Part shown: in pieces, positions 12,020-21,699 of the stretch
How the letters are laid out: the number at the start of each line of letters is the position of its first letter
Position numbering within the stretch: the first letter of the stretch is position 1
The notes under the pieces: generated by a model
Told to the model about the DNA's origin: nothing
Database searches by the model: none
What the model saw: only the letters and a program-made list of their open reading frames with translations
Program-made: the position numbers and the translations under genes
Assembly (NCBI GenBank): GCA_023238725.1
Contig: CM041552.1
Coordinates: 13,555,147-13,619,146, forward strand
Length of the DNA stretch: 64,000 nucleotides
Direction of reading: 5' to 3'
Source of the DNA: Scortum barcoo
Lineage: Eukaryota > Chordata > Actinopteri > Centrarchiformes > Terapontidae

Positions 12020-12640
12020 CAAATATAATCCAGGCATTTAGGACTGCAAACTGATCCCGCAAAACAAACTGTGGCCATAATTCAATTAAAAATGCATCTT
12101 TGTTTTATATATAATCATTAGGACCGCTGGGTTTTAGCTCGCTTAATTATTGCAAGAACAACATGGTGGTTTTTAAATCTAAACGAGAAGCCTGAAAATT
12201 GAAATAAATAAATAAAAAAAAACACAATGGTGTGCATTTCAAGTGCTGGAAAAAAAAAACCCAACTTCATCTTTGAGCCTCTGAACGGCCCCTATCTCTT
12301 TATCCTTCATCTGCCAGTTTTTTTTTTCGAGCTTGTACTGGAAATCACCAGCCCTCCTCTCCAAACGCTCCATAACCAAATGATGAATAATGCATCGGTT
12401 TTGGCATGGGAGCAGCAACAGACACCCATGTTCCTGACTAAACGGGCCTGTCACAACTGTGGCGTTATCAAAAGACCTATAGCTACAGGCATGAATTATT
12501 AAAAAAATCTCTCGCCCTCAAAGGTTTACCGGCACCAGCAGTGATGATAATAATAACAACAACAGTCATAATGATCCTCGAGCTGATAAAGGCCAATTAG
12601 TGAGTGTAAAAATAATGTCAAGTCATTAAAGAAACTTTAG
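12020..12640. promoter_or_regulatory. Candidate conserved block just downstream of shox2
   Basis: Long unique sequence contains ATTCAATTAAAAATGC, TCGCTTAATTATTGC, CTTTATCCTTCATCTGCC, ATGATGAATAATGCATCGG, GCATGAATTATTAAA and GGCCAATTAGTGAG. It is mostly free of simple repeats, does not encode a plausible protein and may be a shox2 3' enhancer. Judged by texture only. Confidence 0.35.
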
Positions 12641-12644
12641 TTAA

Positions 12645-12650
12645 TTTATT
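12645..12650 (-). terminator. Candidate shox2 polyadenylation signal AATAAA
   Basis: This is a canonical AATAAA on the shox2 strand, 1.36 kb past the stop codon. It is the first such exact hexamer I see downstream of the stop. Other weaker ATTAAA sites lie nearer the stop. Confidence 0.3.
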
Positions 12651-14011
12651 GTAGGAACGAAAAAACATTTTGTTTAGGTGGATTTACGTTTCACATGTGA
12701 TGGAGGAAAAAAAAAGTAAAACAGTTTCATGAATATTCTTCTCCTTTTTTTCTCTCTCTCTCTCTTTTTTTTTATAAGAAACCCGTGCTTCAGGTAAGTT
12801 CACTGTCACTGTTATAAAAACATCAAAATTACATACAGAAAGCACATGGTTGTTTTCTTTTAATACACGGAAATAAAGTAAAATACAAAATGAACAAAAA
12901 AATCCCCACAAGGCATCCATAAAGCCACTAAATAATAAAAAATAATGCATGTTTTCTTGTGTATAAACATATTTTACACGTGCCCGTACCGGTTCGCATA
13001 CAGTCCTCGTGTTACTGTCGTTTGTTCGCTGTGTTAAAGTTGGTGTGTGTGACATAATGCTCTCCTTTAATAAAAAAAAAAAAAAAAGAAAAAGAGGAAG
13101 TGGAGGGGACAAAATCACCTCCATCGCATGGACGCTACACATAAATATTATAATCTCACATTTCTGGTGCGTCGCCCAATTTCGCCAGAAGAGGTCCAAA
13201 CAAGGTGAACCGGGCCAAACATTCAAGTGAGAGTCCATCAGAGGGGGAGGGGAAGGGGGAGGGGGAGAGGGGAGGTGAGGTGGGGAGGGATGGGTGGGGG
13301 CTCACATCACGTCATCCGTGTAAACAAACTCATGCAAACACTGCATTGGGCATTTTTGAAAAAAGAAAATTGGACAAGAAACAGAAGAAGGAGAAACACT
13401 TGGAACATCGTCTTTGTGTGTGTGTGTGTTTTGTCAAAGAGTTCCCGCTCTGTCCTTTTACAGAGAAAGTGTTTTTGTTTTTGTTTTTTGTTTTTTAATA
13501 ACGAGGCCAGCCTCTATATAGGTTCAAAATTAACTCATAACAATAATAATATAATATTAAAACAGAGCAAAGCAACTGCAGAATGGTTCGCCTTGTTTGA
13601 CAAAGTATCGACCGTCCCAGCTGCCTCCTCCTCCTCCTCCTCCTCCTCCTCAGGGGTGTCCCGTCGTCCTCCTCGGCCGTGCGGCTGCAGAGGAGGACCC
13701 CGCGTGGCCTCGCTATCCGTCCCATCCGCCACTTTCTTTTTTTAGCGTCCAAAAAAAAAAAAAAAAAGACTCACACCTGTGTAGGCTATCACGTCACAGT
13801 CTCTTTTTTCATTGTCTTCATCTCATAAATAGCCTATATTTTTTATAGTTATACTCGTCGTCCTTCATTTGAAAAAGAAAGCATAAATATCGTCCGTGGA
13901 TAATTTTTTTCTCACTTTGTCCTCCGAGTTGTTCACTTTGTGCGAGCTCAGCGTCCGTCAGTCGCGAGGACGCGGCGGACAGTGCGCGCGCCCCCTCCGG
14001 TCGTCCCGGCG
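12645..14011 (-). other. shox2: Probable shox2 3' UTR
   Basis: The stretch downstream of the shox2 stop has no other gene and is rich in A/T runs, with a (GAG/CTC)n run at about 13622-13650. Candidate poly(A) signals on the minus strand are AATAAA at 12645-12650 and ATTAAA variants near 12859 and 13065. Which one is used cannot be told from sequence alone, so the left boundary is provisional. Confidence 0.4.
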
Positions 14012-14305
14012 TCACAGTCCCAGCGCGGCCGCGTGCTTTTTGGCCTTCAGTCTCAGGTCGGCGATGCTCGAGTTCTTGCTGGTGTTCTTGGCGGCGGCGG
14101 CGGCGGCCACGACGGAGGCGGCGGAGGCGGACTCGGCCGCGAGCGTCGCCAGCGGCAGGCCGAAGGGCGGCGCGGGGAACATCATGTAGGGCGCGTGCGC
14201 CGCCAGGTGAGAGTGCAGGTGGTGCTGCGCGTGGGCCACGGCGCTGTCCAGCTGCAGTTGCGCCTGCACCTGAAAGGAGAAGGGCGGCACGTTGCAATGA
14301 CTATC
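14012..14305 (-). CDS. shox2: shox2 coding exon 5 (transactivation region and OAR tail)
   Basis: This exon has 294 nt including the stop. The first 12 codons, DSHCNVPPFSFQ, lie between two acceptors, CCGTAG (exon from 14305) and TTTCAG (exon from 14269). The short form joins QQ directly to VQAQLQL in frame and makes a 289-residue protein. The exon continues with a His/Ala-rich stretch (HLAAHAPYMMFPAPPFGLPL), a Ser/Ala-rich run with six to seven alanines, and the OAR motif at the last 19-20 residues. The codons are strongly GC-biased compared with the flanking introns. Confidence 0.96.
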   Translation of the reverse strand, partial: DSHCNVPPFSFQVQAQLQLDSAVAHAQHHLHSHLAAHAPYMMFPAPPFGLPLATLAAESASAASVVAAAAAAKNTSKNSSIADLRLKAKKHAAALGL

Positions 14306-16656
14306 CTACGGGACGGGACGCACGGATGGGGGAGAGAAGGGGGAGAACATGCGTTAACTTTGCAGTGGGTTGTGTGGAGGGTCATTACACTGCTGTGACT
14401 GCTGTGTGCTCCTACTGGGTGACCTGAGAGGCCACCATCCCAGGGCTCACCCCCCAAACTTTTCTACTAAAGTGTCACTGAGCAGTATCATGGATGTAAT
14501 CTAGCTGTACGGACACTGCTGGCTGCTGCAACTCCAGTGATACAAATGTCAGGTTTAGGTTTTAATTTAGACATCAATAGTATGAAATCTGCGGCAGCTT
14601 GGGGCCTTAAAGATAATAAACCCAGGCCAGACGAGTGGTGCTTAAAGGAGAACTGAGATTTACCAAAAAAAAACAATATAAATTGAGCACATATTTTTCT
14701 AACTAGGCTCTCATTTCTGTCTGAGCATGGTGGTAAGAAAAACATTCAGAAACTCTTGGCTTCTGGCTGTCCACGCTGCACCCTGCAGTAATGTGTTTGC
14801 TTGCCCCCACTAAAAGTCCGCACAGAAATGATCCATAAAACAATAGAAGGAATTTTTCAATTAGGCTGCACAGACCAGGCTTTGTTGCCACAGTGTTTTT
14901 TGTCAGTGTGGTAATAAGAGTTTAGTTACCCCCTACATTGGAACTGGAGTCTCAGCATAGCACTTGGGCAGAGCCTGTGCCAAGACAGCAGTCCGGGGAT
15001 TGGTCTGCTTTTTAAGACTGGACGCTTCAAAGTGACTTGCCTGTTGGAATGGCATCCGTAAAGCCCCCACGTTGACATATGGCGCTACACGACAAGCTTC
15101 AAACTGATTCGCTGCTCCAATCAGGACTCCTGTAGGAAGAGGGGGAGAAAAAAGAAGAAGCACAGATGATAGCCTAATTGTGAGGAGAATATTTTTAAAA
15201 AATGCAGGAGTGAACTGCACGACTGAGCAGTAAGCTGACTGTCGGAGTAAACTTTTCGTGGCGTCCAAGACAAACAGCCCCACCATAAAGAAATCACAGT
15301 GCTTTTGATGGCTTAATTAAGTGGAAATTCAACGACCCAAATAGTAACAGTGCATTAAGAAGATGAAGGATGGAGGATGATTTGAGCCTTGTAATAAGAT
15401 TGAATAAAAATCGAAATTAGCCTGTTTTTTTCTTCTTCTTCTTTTTTTTTTTAGTGGGGAGCATGCGTGGATGAAAGCGTACCTTTATGTAACTGGTTCT
15501 CCTGCTTCCTGCATTTGGCTCTTCTGTTCTGGAACCAAACCTGCGGGGACAGAAATTAATTAGAGACCCGCTGATTGGCAGCTGCTTGTGAGGGGCCAAT
15601 GTGTAATTCCTCTCAAAGTGACAACAACCGCAGAAAAACAATATCCCCGAGGAGCACTGAAATATTAATGGCACTGCTTAACCCCCCAGATTTGAATTAT
15701 TACATTTAGTCTACAAGAGTGGAGGGATGGAGAAGGGGGGGAGACGAGTGGAGCAACAAAAAAAAGTGGTAAATCTTGGAAAAAGGGGGGGCATTAAAGC
15801 CTTATTAGGAGAATAGAAACACCCTTGTTGGAGACGTGCAGGACTATTGGACTATAATAAATAACCTTGTCAGCGTTGGTTTCATCTTTCTATAGATTAG
15901 CGTCCCCGATGAGTTGAATGGGACTCTCAGATATCGGATGGCAGCAACGCTTTTACAGACTCTGGACATCAGAGGCGATCTGAGAACATCTACCCTCCCT
16001 CCTCTCTCTCTCTCTCTCTTTCTGTCTCCTTCCACGTCTCCCCCTCTCATTAAATGACCGCTGAAATTAATTACCCTTATCTGCAGCAAAATCCATGTCA
16101 GAGAAACGCTTAAATGCCTCGCAGTTTTTTTTTTTTTTTTGTGAGTGTGTCTAATCACCGCCATAATACACACACACACACACTCATCCACACACACCCT
16201 CTTCAAAGACAGCTCACTTCTCTTTTTCCTTCTGTTGAAATCGACAAGCGTCAATTTCAGAGAAACGCCTTGAAACACAGATTAAACGATTAATGCGCGC
16301 TTTGAATCTCCCAGACAAAGCTCGGGCTAAATTAGCCCACAATGCAACGTGTCAATCCGCAGTCTCCTCCTTTACATTAGGGCCCCCGCGCTGCACGATT
16401 GAAATATCATATCGATCCGGCTGTCAGCTGGCTTCATTTATTGACACAGCATGGACGTCAATCGGAAGTCCTTTTGTGCGTGCGCGCTGCAGCTTTAATT
16501 TATAGCCACGGTTAAAGCAAGTAATAATAATAATAATAAAAAAAAAAAAGATCTGCTGTTATCGATCGAGGCAGGGTTAAAGAAGGAAATAACAAAATAA
16601 ATGTGTGGTCTCTGCGTGCAACTGGTAACAAAAAAGATATAATGCTCTGAGAGAGA

Positions 16657-16687
<31 letters not shown>

Positions 16688-17803
16688 GGCTGCTCTTGAT
16701 TTGGGTAGAAAATAATACATAATTTATGCAAATCCCCGAGCTGGGCTCCTTGTTCGGGACACAATGCGCCTTATTGGTGAGATTCCAGTTCAGGCCGGGG
16801 GAACCCTGCAAAAAGCTGGCTTTAACTTTTTTTTTTTATTTTGGTGGGGGGAGTGGATGGGTGAAGGGGTGGAGGGGTTAGTTTGGGATATTTGGGGCCC
16901 GTTTTATGATTTTTTTTTATTATTATTTCCCAGAAGAACCACCATCTTCAACATGGAGACCAATGCCCAGTCTTTCCCCTGAGCCGGGGCACTCTGGATA
17001 AAAAATAAGAGTCTGGAATAAGATATTATAAGGTTTTGATAAATCAGATGAGAGGGACTGTCTATATGTTCATTGTGGCCCCCTCTGTTCCCGTTACACA
17101 AGACATGTCTGAGGAGCCCCCCCACCCCCCTCCTCTCCTCCTCCTCTTTCTCCATCCTCCTCCATCCCTCCCTGACTGACTGGATGAGGCCTTACTGGGT
17201 TTCTGCGCAGATGGCGTGTCCCCATGAAAAACGACAGTACCTCGGACAAACGGGGCCCCGGTAACACACACCCGCAACACTGCAGGCAAATATTTGCAGG
17301 CTTATTTGTTGCAGCGGATTTGGACAATGGCGATGAAAACGACGTCTCGTGACACAAGAAGCAGCCCCCCCTCCTCCCCGTCCCCTCCACTCTACTCCCC
17401 AAATCACTGAGATAATTAACACAGATTAAATCATCAAAATGGTGCTGAGAGGGGAAAAAATAATGTCATCAGAAAAATGATGCTGAGGAAAACAAAACAA
17501 AACAAACTCATGGTGAAACACCGTTTGCTCCTCCTTTCAAAAATCCTGTTCAACTTCTTAAAAGTTAGAAACACCTCATGAGGATCCTCTGAACAGTTTA
17601 CTGCACTACTACTGTAGTCCAGCAAGTGTGGCTGTGCACATTTATTACACAGAAAAAAAAACATAAAACAAAATGTTCTCATCCTCAGACTGTATTAATG
17701 CGTGACATCAAGCTTATCACGACAGAATAATCTGTAAATATATTATTTAGATCTCTCCAGGAACAACAGAATATGGGAGCAAACATGAGAGTCAGTGCAT
17801 TTC

Positions 17804-17861
<58 letters not shown>

Positions 17862-18339
17862 GTTGCTGTTGTTGTATTGTTATTATTATTAATTCAATTT
17901 AAGTATCCACATTACCATGTTATGATAATGTTGTCAATGATGATAACATATTAATTTTTAATTAACGGTGGTTGTTGATGATACACTTTCAGATTTAAAA
18001 CCATCTCTCTCCCGCAATATTATTATTGTAGTTATAATTATTATTGCAGCCATAATATTAATATTATTATTTTAATATTTGGAGCCCTTTCCTTCCCCTC
18101 TCCAGCAGCTCTTCCTACCTGCACTCGGGCCTCCGACAGTCCCAGCCGCTGGCTCAGCTCCTCCCGCATGAAGGCGTCCGGGTAGTGGGTCTCATCGAAG
18201 AGCCGCTCCAGCTCGTTGAGCTGCTCCAGCGTGAAGTTAGTCCGACTTCTCCTCTGTTTGATTTTAGTCTGCGCCTCGTCCTCGATGGGCTTCGAGTCCT
18301 CTTTCCTCTCTTTGACGTCCGTGGTGCCTGCAAGACGAC

Positions 18340-18374
<35 letters not shown>

Positions 18375-20344
18375 AGGGAGAGACGGAGAGAGGGATGTCA
18401 AGATCACCGAGCTGAACCGTGACCTCCATCCAGCCACCACCGGCCTGCACCACGACTTTTAATGTTTATACTCTTTAAAAAAAAATAGGGCTTTGTTTTC
18501 GTGCTAATCGCACAGCTGGCTGACATCGGCTGTGTGTGCAGCCTAATATGAAGGCTCAATCTGTGCACACTCTGCAAACCCCGATTAAAGCACAGAAATG
18601 ACACCCGCTTCACAGAAGAGCCCGAGATGATCAGCGCCACACCGGGCTGAAACTAAACCTGGATGGCAAGAAAGGGGGAAAAAAAAACCAAAAAACAAAA
18701 CAAGACATGCCCTCTCAGCCCTCAAAGAGCACAGAGCCATCAGACCTCGGATGTTTTGTAGAGCTACATAAAGCTGTTTAATTATTAACCGCTTATAAAT
18801 ATGCAACGCCGTGCCCACTGTTGGATGTCTGATACACGCTTGTCGCAGTTCCGCTTCTAACCACGCTGCCCGGGACGAGCAGATGTCATTATATTTATCC
18901 AACAGGACGCCCTGCTCCTTCTGATGGGACGAGGTGGCACATTTTGCACAGTGAGCAAGCTGGGCATCTGCTTTAGCTTTTTAAAATGATCATAATAATC
19001 ATAATAACAATAAATACGCGATTTGAACACAGCTGGCCTGTTTAAACGCATTAAAGTATTTCTTTTTTTTTTATTAAACATCAAACAGTATAATTTTATC
19101 TTGAATCCCTGATTTCTTTTTCAACATGTTATTATTACGTTCGTTGTGCATTTTATTTAAATCATTGAATTATTTAAGACAGCCTGGAAAAACAATTCTT
19201 CCACCTGCTGCCTGTTTCCATATTTGCTGTAAGAGATCATCACTTTTGCACTCAGGCCATCCACTGCTGCACCTGACGTCCTTTACACACCTGAGAACAG
19301 ACAGACAGGCAGGCAGGCAGACAGACAGACAGACATCTACCTGCGCTGCCCCCGAGTGACTGCAGGAATGACGGGACTTTGACTTCCACCTTTTCATGCG
19401 CGCTGATGTGTGTGTCAGCTGTTTGACGCCATCATATATTTATAGTCATATATCAGACACGGATTCCCGGGGTGACTGAAGATCAGTGGCGCTTATGTAG
19501 TGAATAAAAGTAAAGCAGAGCCACGTTAAAGCTTTTAATCGATCTGAAACTGGCTCACACTGTTTTTTTTTAATTATTTCTCAAAGGCCAAATCGAGGGT
19601 TGTGTTACTTATAAAGTTATGATATAATAAATGCAATATATTTGGCTCGAGTCCTATCATATTACGGGAGAAGTGTTATTATTGTGCCACAGGAGGCCTC
19701 GTTGTTTATCATAGCTGCGGGGTATAGGCCTCTTTTGATGCACTAAATGTAGGAATTAAATTTTTTTAACTGCACCACAGTAAAAGGCGAACTTAGCTGC
19801 AAGCATTTTATGAAGATGGGGAATATTTGGAGCAGCGATGCCTGTTTCTTTTGGTTATTTTTTTAAAGCCTGTTTTGACAGTGCATAACAAGTTATATCA
19901 GTGACGAATAAATAATACTTTCAGAAAGCTGCAGTTAATGATTTCCAGAGCTCGATCAGCACGAGTGGAGACTCTTAAAAAAATGGGACAAAATGAAGAT
20001 GTTTTAACTCTGATCTCTCTCTTTCTCTAGACTTCCTGACTCCTCTGGTTCAAGTCCCTGCCCGGGGGAGACAGACACGCGGTCCTACCGTCTATGAGTT
20101 TGGGGCTCCCGGCGTCCCGGATCCTCTCCGGGCCGAGCATGTCCGTTTCCCTGCCCGGCGAGAGCGCAATGTTCCGGGTGACGGCCGCCGCCTCCTCTCG
20201 GCTCCCGGGCTCCGCCGTTAAAGACTCCCTGCTCCCCGCTCGCGTCGAGCCGGTCTCCAGCACCTCCCTGTAGGTTATCACTTCCTTCTTCTCCTTCACT
20301 TTCTGGTCGAAAGACTTGGACACGAACGCGGTGAGCTCTTCCAT
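14012..20344 (-). CDS. shox2: shox2, short stature homeobox 2 transcription factor (five coding exons)
   Basis: The coding sequence joins 20344-20089, 18327-18119, 15540-15483, 15129-15041 and 14305-14012 on the minus strand: 906 nt, 301 residues plus stop. The ends are diagnostic of the SHOX family: the N terminus begins MEELTAFVSKSFDQKVKEKK and the C terminus ends with the OAR motif SSIADLRLKAKKHAAALGL. The homeodomain occupies about residues 110-169, with the WFQNRR helix-3 core and Gln at homeodomain position 50. The DSHCNV segment after residue 204 and the rsrc1 neighbour point to SHOX2 rather than SHOX. The protein is nuclear and binds DNA; in vertebrates it acts in proximal limb, sinoatrial node, palate and neural development. 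It is shorter than the mammalian protein mainly because the N-terminal poly-glycine tract is absent. All splice sites are GT-AG except intron 4, which is GC-AG. Nothing disrupts the frame. Confidence 0.97.
14306..15040 (-). other. shox2: shox2 intron 4, GC-AG type
   Basis: This 735-nt intron begins GCAAGT and ends CCCGTAG on the minus strand. The 3' part is pyrimidine-rich. It holds no recognisable gene or repeat. Confidence 0.85.
15041..15129 (-). CDS. shox2: shox2 coding exon 4
   Basis: This 89-nt exon encodes GVLIGAANQFEACRVAPY and then VNVGALRMPFQQ, a segment nearly invariant among SHOX/SHOX2 proteins. The acceptor is CTTCCTACAG. The donor is CAG/GCAAGT, a GC-type donor with otherwise ideal consensus. 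The nearest GT (four bases further on) would shift the frame, so the GC donor is the one that keeps the conserved continuation. If intron 4 were retained, the frame would stay open for 35 more codons and then stop, giving a protein without the OAR tail. Confidence 0.95.
15483..15540 (-). CDS. shox2: shox2 coding exon 3 (homeodomain recognition helix)
   Basis: This 58-nt exon encodes VWFQNRRAKCRKQENQLHK plus one base of the next codon. It carries W48, F49, Q50, N51 and R53 of the homeodomain, the DNA-contacting core. The acceptor is CCCCGCAG and the donor AAAG/GTACGC. The exon is too short to be found by open-reading-frame length alone. It was placed by splice phase and by the invariant WFQNRR motif. 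Confidence 0.96.
16060..16500. promoter_or_regulatory. Candidate conserved regulatory block in shox2 intron 2
   Basis: The block is free of simple repeats apart from a T-run and one short CA tract, has mixed composition, and contains clustered TAAT, ATTGAAAT, CATTTATTGAC and TGTCAATC words. This looks like the ancient noncoding elements found in and around developmental homeobox genes. The claim rests on texture only; cross-species alignment would decide it. Confidence 0.4.
17807..17861. repeat. (ATT)n microsatellite in shox2 intron 2
   Basis: This is an uninterrupted TTA/ATT array of about 18 units, followed by a TTG/TGC-rich tail. Confidence 0.95.
18119..18327 (-). CDS. shox2: shox2 coding exon 2 (homeodomain, positions 1-46)
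   Basis: This exon has 209 nt, enters in phase 1 and leaves in phase 0. Its acceptor is CGTCTTGCAG and its donor CAG/GTAGGA. It encodes an acidic linker (DVKERKEDSKPIEDEAQ) and then the homeodomain from QRRSRTNFTLEQLNELERL through SEARVQ. The exon ends between homeodomain positions 46 and 47, the classic intron site of paired-class homeobox genes. The upstream polypyrimidine tract is a (CTTT)n microsatellite. Confidence 0.97.
18328..20088 (-). other. shox2: shox2 intron 1
   Basis: This 1761-nt GT-AG intron has donor GTAGGA and acceptor TTGCAG. It contains a (GAAA)n run at 18341-18374 (read as CTTT on the gene strand, just upstream of the acceptor) and a CAGG/CAGA tract at about 19303-19335. 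No other coding potential is seen. Confidence 0.85.
18341..18374 (-). repeat. (CTTT)n microsatellite forming the exon 2 polypyrimidine tract
   Basis: About eight GAAA units on the plus strand read as CTTT on the shox2 strand. They end about 13 nt before the exon 2 acceptor AG (18329-18328), where a polypyrimidine tract is expected. Confidence 0.9.
20089..20344 (-). CDS. shox2: shox2 coding exon 1 (start codon, N-terminal domain)
   Basis: This exon has 256 nt: 85 codons plus one base, ending in ...GAC G before the donor GTAGGA (phase 1). The ATG has A at -3 and G at +4, a good vertebrate initiation context, and is followed by the family-specific MEELTAFVSKSFDQKVKEKK. The rest is a charged, low-structure region (ITYREVLETG, then SPGRETDMLGPERIRDAGSPK) that matches the pattern of SHOX2 but lacks the glycine-rich expansion known in mammals. 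Confidence 0.96.
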
Positions 20345-20738
20345 CCTCCGCTTCCCCTTCTCGCCTCTTTTTATTTATTATAAAAAAAAAAAAAAAAAGG
20401 AAGGAAAAAAATATCTCTCTCTCTCTCACACACACTCACTCGCATTTTACATCCACTCCTCTCTCCTCTCTCTCTCCTCTCTCTCTCACACACACTCTCT
20501 CCCCTGTTTTTTTTTTTTTTGCTCCTCCAACGACACGCTTAAGACATCAATGGTGTGGCTCGTTTTAAAAGTCGACCCCTCTTGAAAATGAGACGAGGAG
20601 ATGATGATGATGCTGATGCCCGCCGCTGCCTTTGCCTCTGCCGCCGCCAGCTCAGGAAAACAGGTAAAAAATATATAAAGAAATACGTCTTCTCAGCCAA
20701 TTCCTCCTCCTCCTTTGGTAGCGGAGTTGGGAACCTGC
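20345..20738 (-). other. shox2: Probable shox2 5' UTR with short upstream ORF
   Basis: The leader between the predicted start site and the ATG is rich in GA and poly-A/T runs. An upstream ATG at 20445 opens a 24-codon frame (stop at 20371-20373) that ends 26 nt before the main ATG. Its frame depends on a long homopolymer, so it is tentative. Confidence 0.45.
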
Positions 20739-20763
20739 TGGTGATCCTCTATTGAAGTCACAG

Positions 20764-20771
20764 TATTTATA
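20764..20771 (-). promoter_or_regulatory. TATA box of shox2
   Basis: The minus strand reads AAAGTATAAATACTG, an excellent TATA box about 420 bases upstream of the shox2 ATG. It predicts transcription starting near 20735-20740. A GC-rich GGCGCC lies just upstream, and a CCAAT-type ATTGG lies in the AT-rich block at 20925-21000. Confidence 0.6.
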
Positions 20772-20899
20772 CTTTGCGGCGCCTTGCCCCCTTGATCCGT
20801 GCAAATTACCTCCCCTCAGGATGCCGGGATGAGCCCCCCTTCCCCTTCACTGATATGGGAGAGAGAGAGAGAGCGAGAGAGAGAGAGGAGTAAGGAAAG

Positions 20900-21010
20900 A
20901 AGAGAAAAAAACATTAAGCACCACCGTCGCTATTGGCCATTAATCCGAGATTGACAAGAAGGACTAATTAATTTAATTAAGCGCTCATTCGCTGCTATTG
21001 TCCTGAGTTA
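20900..21010. promoter_or_regulatory. Proximal conserved-looking block upstream of shox2
   Basis: This is an AT-core block containing CTATTGGCCATTAATCC, a run of overlapping TTAATTAATTTAATTAAG sites and CGCTGCTATTGTCC. It sits 130-240 bp upstream of the TATA box and looks like a homeodomain/SOX-type proximal control element. Assigned by texture and position only. Confidence 0.4.
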
Positions 21011-21040
21011 GTTTTTTAAACACCCGGGAGATGGTCATGG

Positions 21041-21046
21041 ATCTCT

Positions 21047-21079
<33 letters not shown>

Positions 21080-21114
21080 GCAGGGGTGTGGCTTAACAAA
21101 AATCTGAAAATGAC

Positions 21115-21159
<45 letters not shown>

Positions 21160-21178
21160 CACATGGAGAGAGAGAGAG
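21041..21178. repeat. (CT)n / (GA)n inverted low-complexity repeat upstream of shox2
   Basis: A CT tract (21041-21078) is followed, after about 40 unique bases, by a GA tract (21114-21158, continuing to 21178). The two arms are complementary and could pair as a hairpin or form triplex DNA. The tracts are flanked by direct GCACATGG words. Confidence 0.85.
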
Positions 21179-21650
21179 AGGCACATGGATGAGGAGTCCT
21201 TCCTCAGTATATCTCTGTGATCTTGGGGAGGGAGGGGGGGGGAATAAGTCACACAACGATGATGACACGGAGAGAAAAGAGGTTAAAAAAAGAGGAGGAG
21301 AAAAAAAAAAGAAAAGAAGAAGCGGACCAGCTGGGAATGCCGAGAGGAGAAGCGACGGCTTGAAAACGAGGAGCTTTAGAGGAAGAGCTCAAGTGAACAT
21401 ATTTGGCTTTATCCCCAGTTGCACACAGTTGGCTTTAGGCCTCTTGCACTTATCCATAAGTTTTCTTTTTTCTTTTTTTTTTTGCAGCATGTACGTTGTC
21501 TGTTTAGATTTGAAGCTGAATTCAACCGCAAAAAGAAGACATTAAAATAATAACAATGATGATAATAATAATAATAATAATAATACAGCATCATATGATA
21601 AAATTATTCTCCAGGCCTTATTTAATATTCTAACAATTATGATAAACGAA

Positions 21651-21691
<41 letters not shown>
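21651..21691. repeat. (ATT)n microsatellite upstream of shox2
   Basis: This is an uninterrupted array of about 13 units. A complementary (AAT)n run of about 8 units lies at 21561-21584, so the two could pair as inverted repeats. Confidence 0.95.
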
Positions 21692-21699
21692 CCTGTTAC

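Larger units (their letters stand above)
15541..18118 (-). other. shox2: shox2 intron 2 with conserved-looking block and (ATT)n tract
   Basis: This 2.6-kb GT-AG intron splits the homeodomain. It contains (CT)n/(GA)n tracts near 16005-16022 and 16650-16687, an (ATT)n microsatellite at 17807-17861, and a low-repeat block at about 16060-16500 with many homeodomain-type TAAT cores. No exon-like reading frame is seen. (Intron 3, 15130-15482, is 353 nt and featureless apart from a poly-pyrimidine run.). Confidence 0.8.

Noticed and set aside
12684..13238. A 184-codon minus-strand open frame.
   Set aside because: It lies in the probable shox2 3' UTR, is made of A/T runs and CT repeats, and shows no domain or conserved motif.
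13818..14297. A 159-codon minus-strand frame and a 152-codon plus-strand frame across the GC-rich region.
   Set aside because: Both are shadows of shox2 exon 5, whose frame matches the family exactly through the OAR motif.
15036..15040. Possible canonical GT donor four bases after shox2 exon 4.
   Set aside because: It would add four bases and shift the frame out of the conserved DSHCNV/VQAQLQL continuation; the GC donor CAG/GCAAGT fits.
17807..17861. Regular short repeats considered as a CRISPR-like or satellite array.
   Set aside because: It is a simple (ATT)n microsatellite without spacers; the window is vertebrate DNA.
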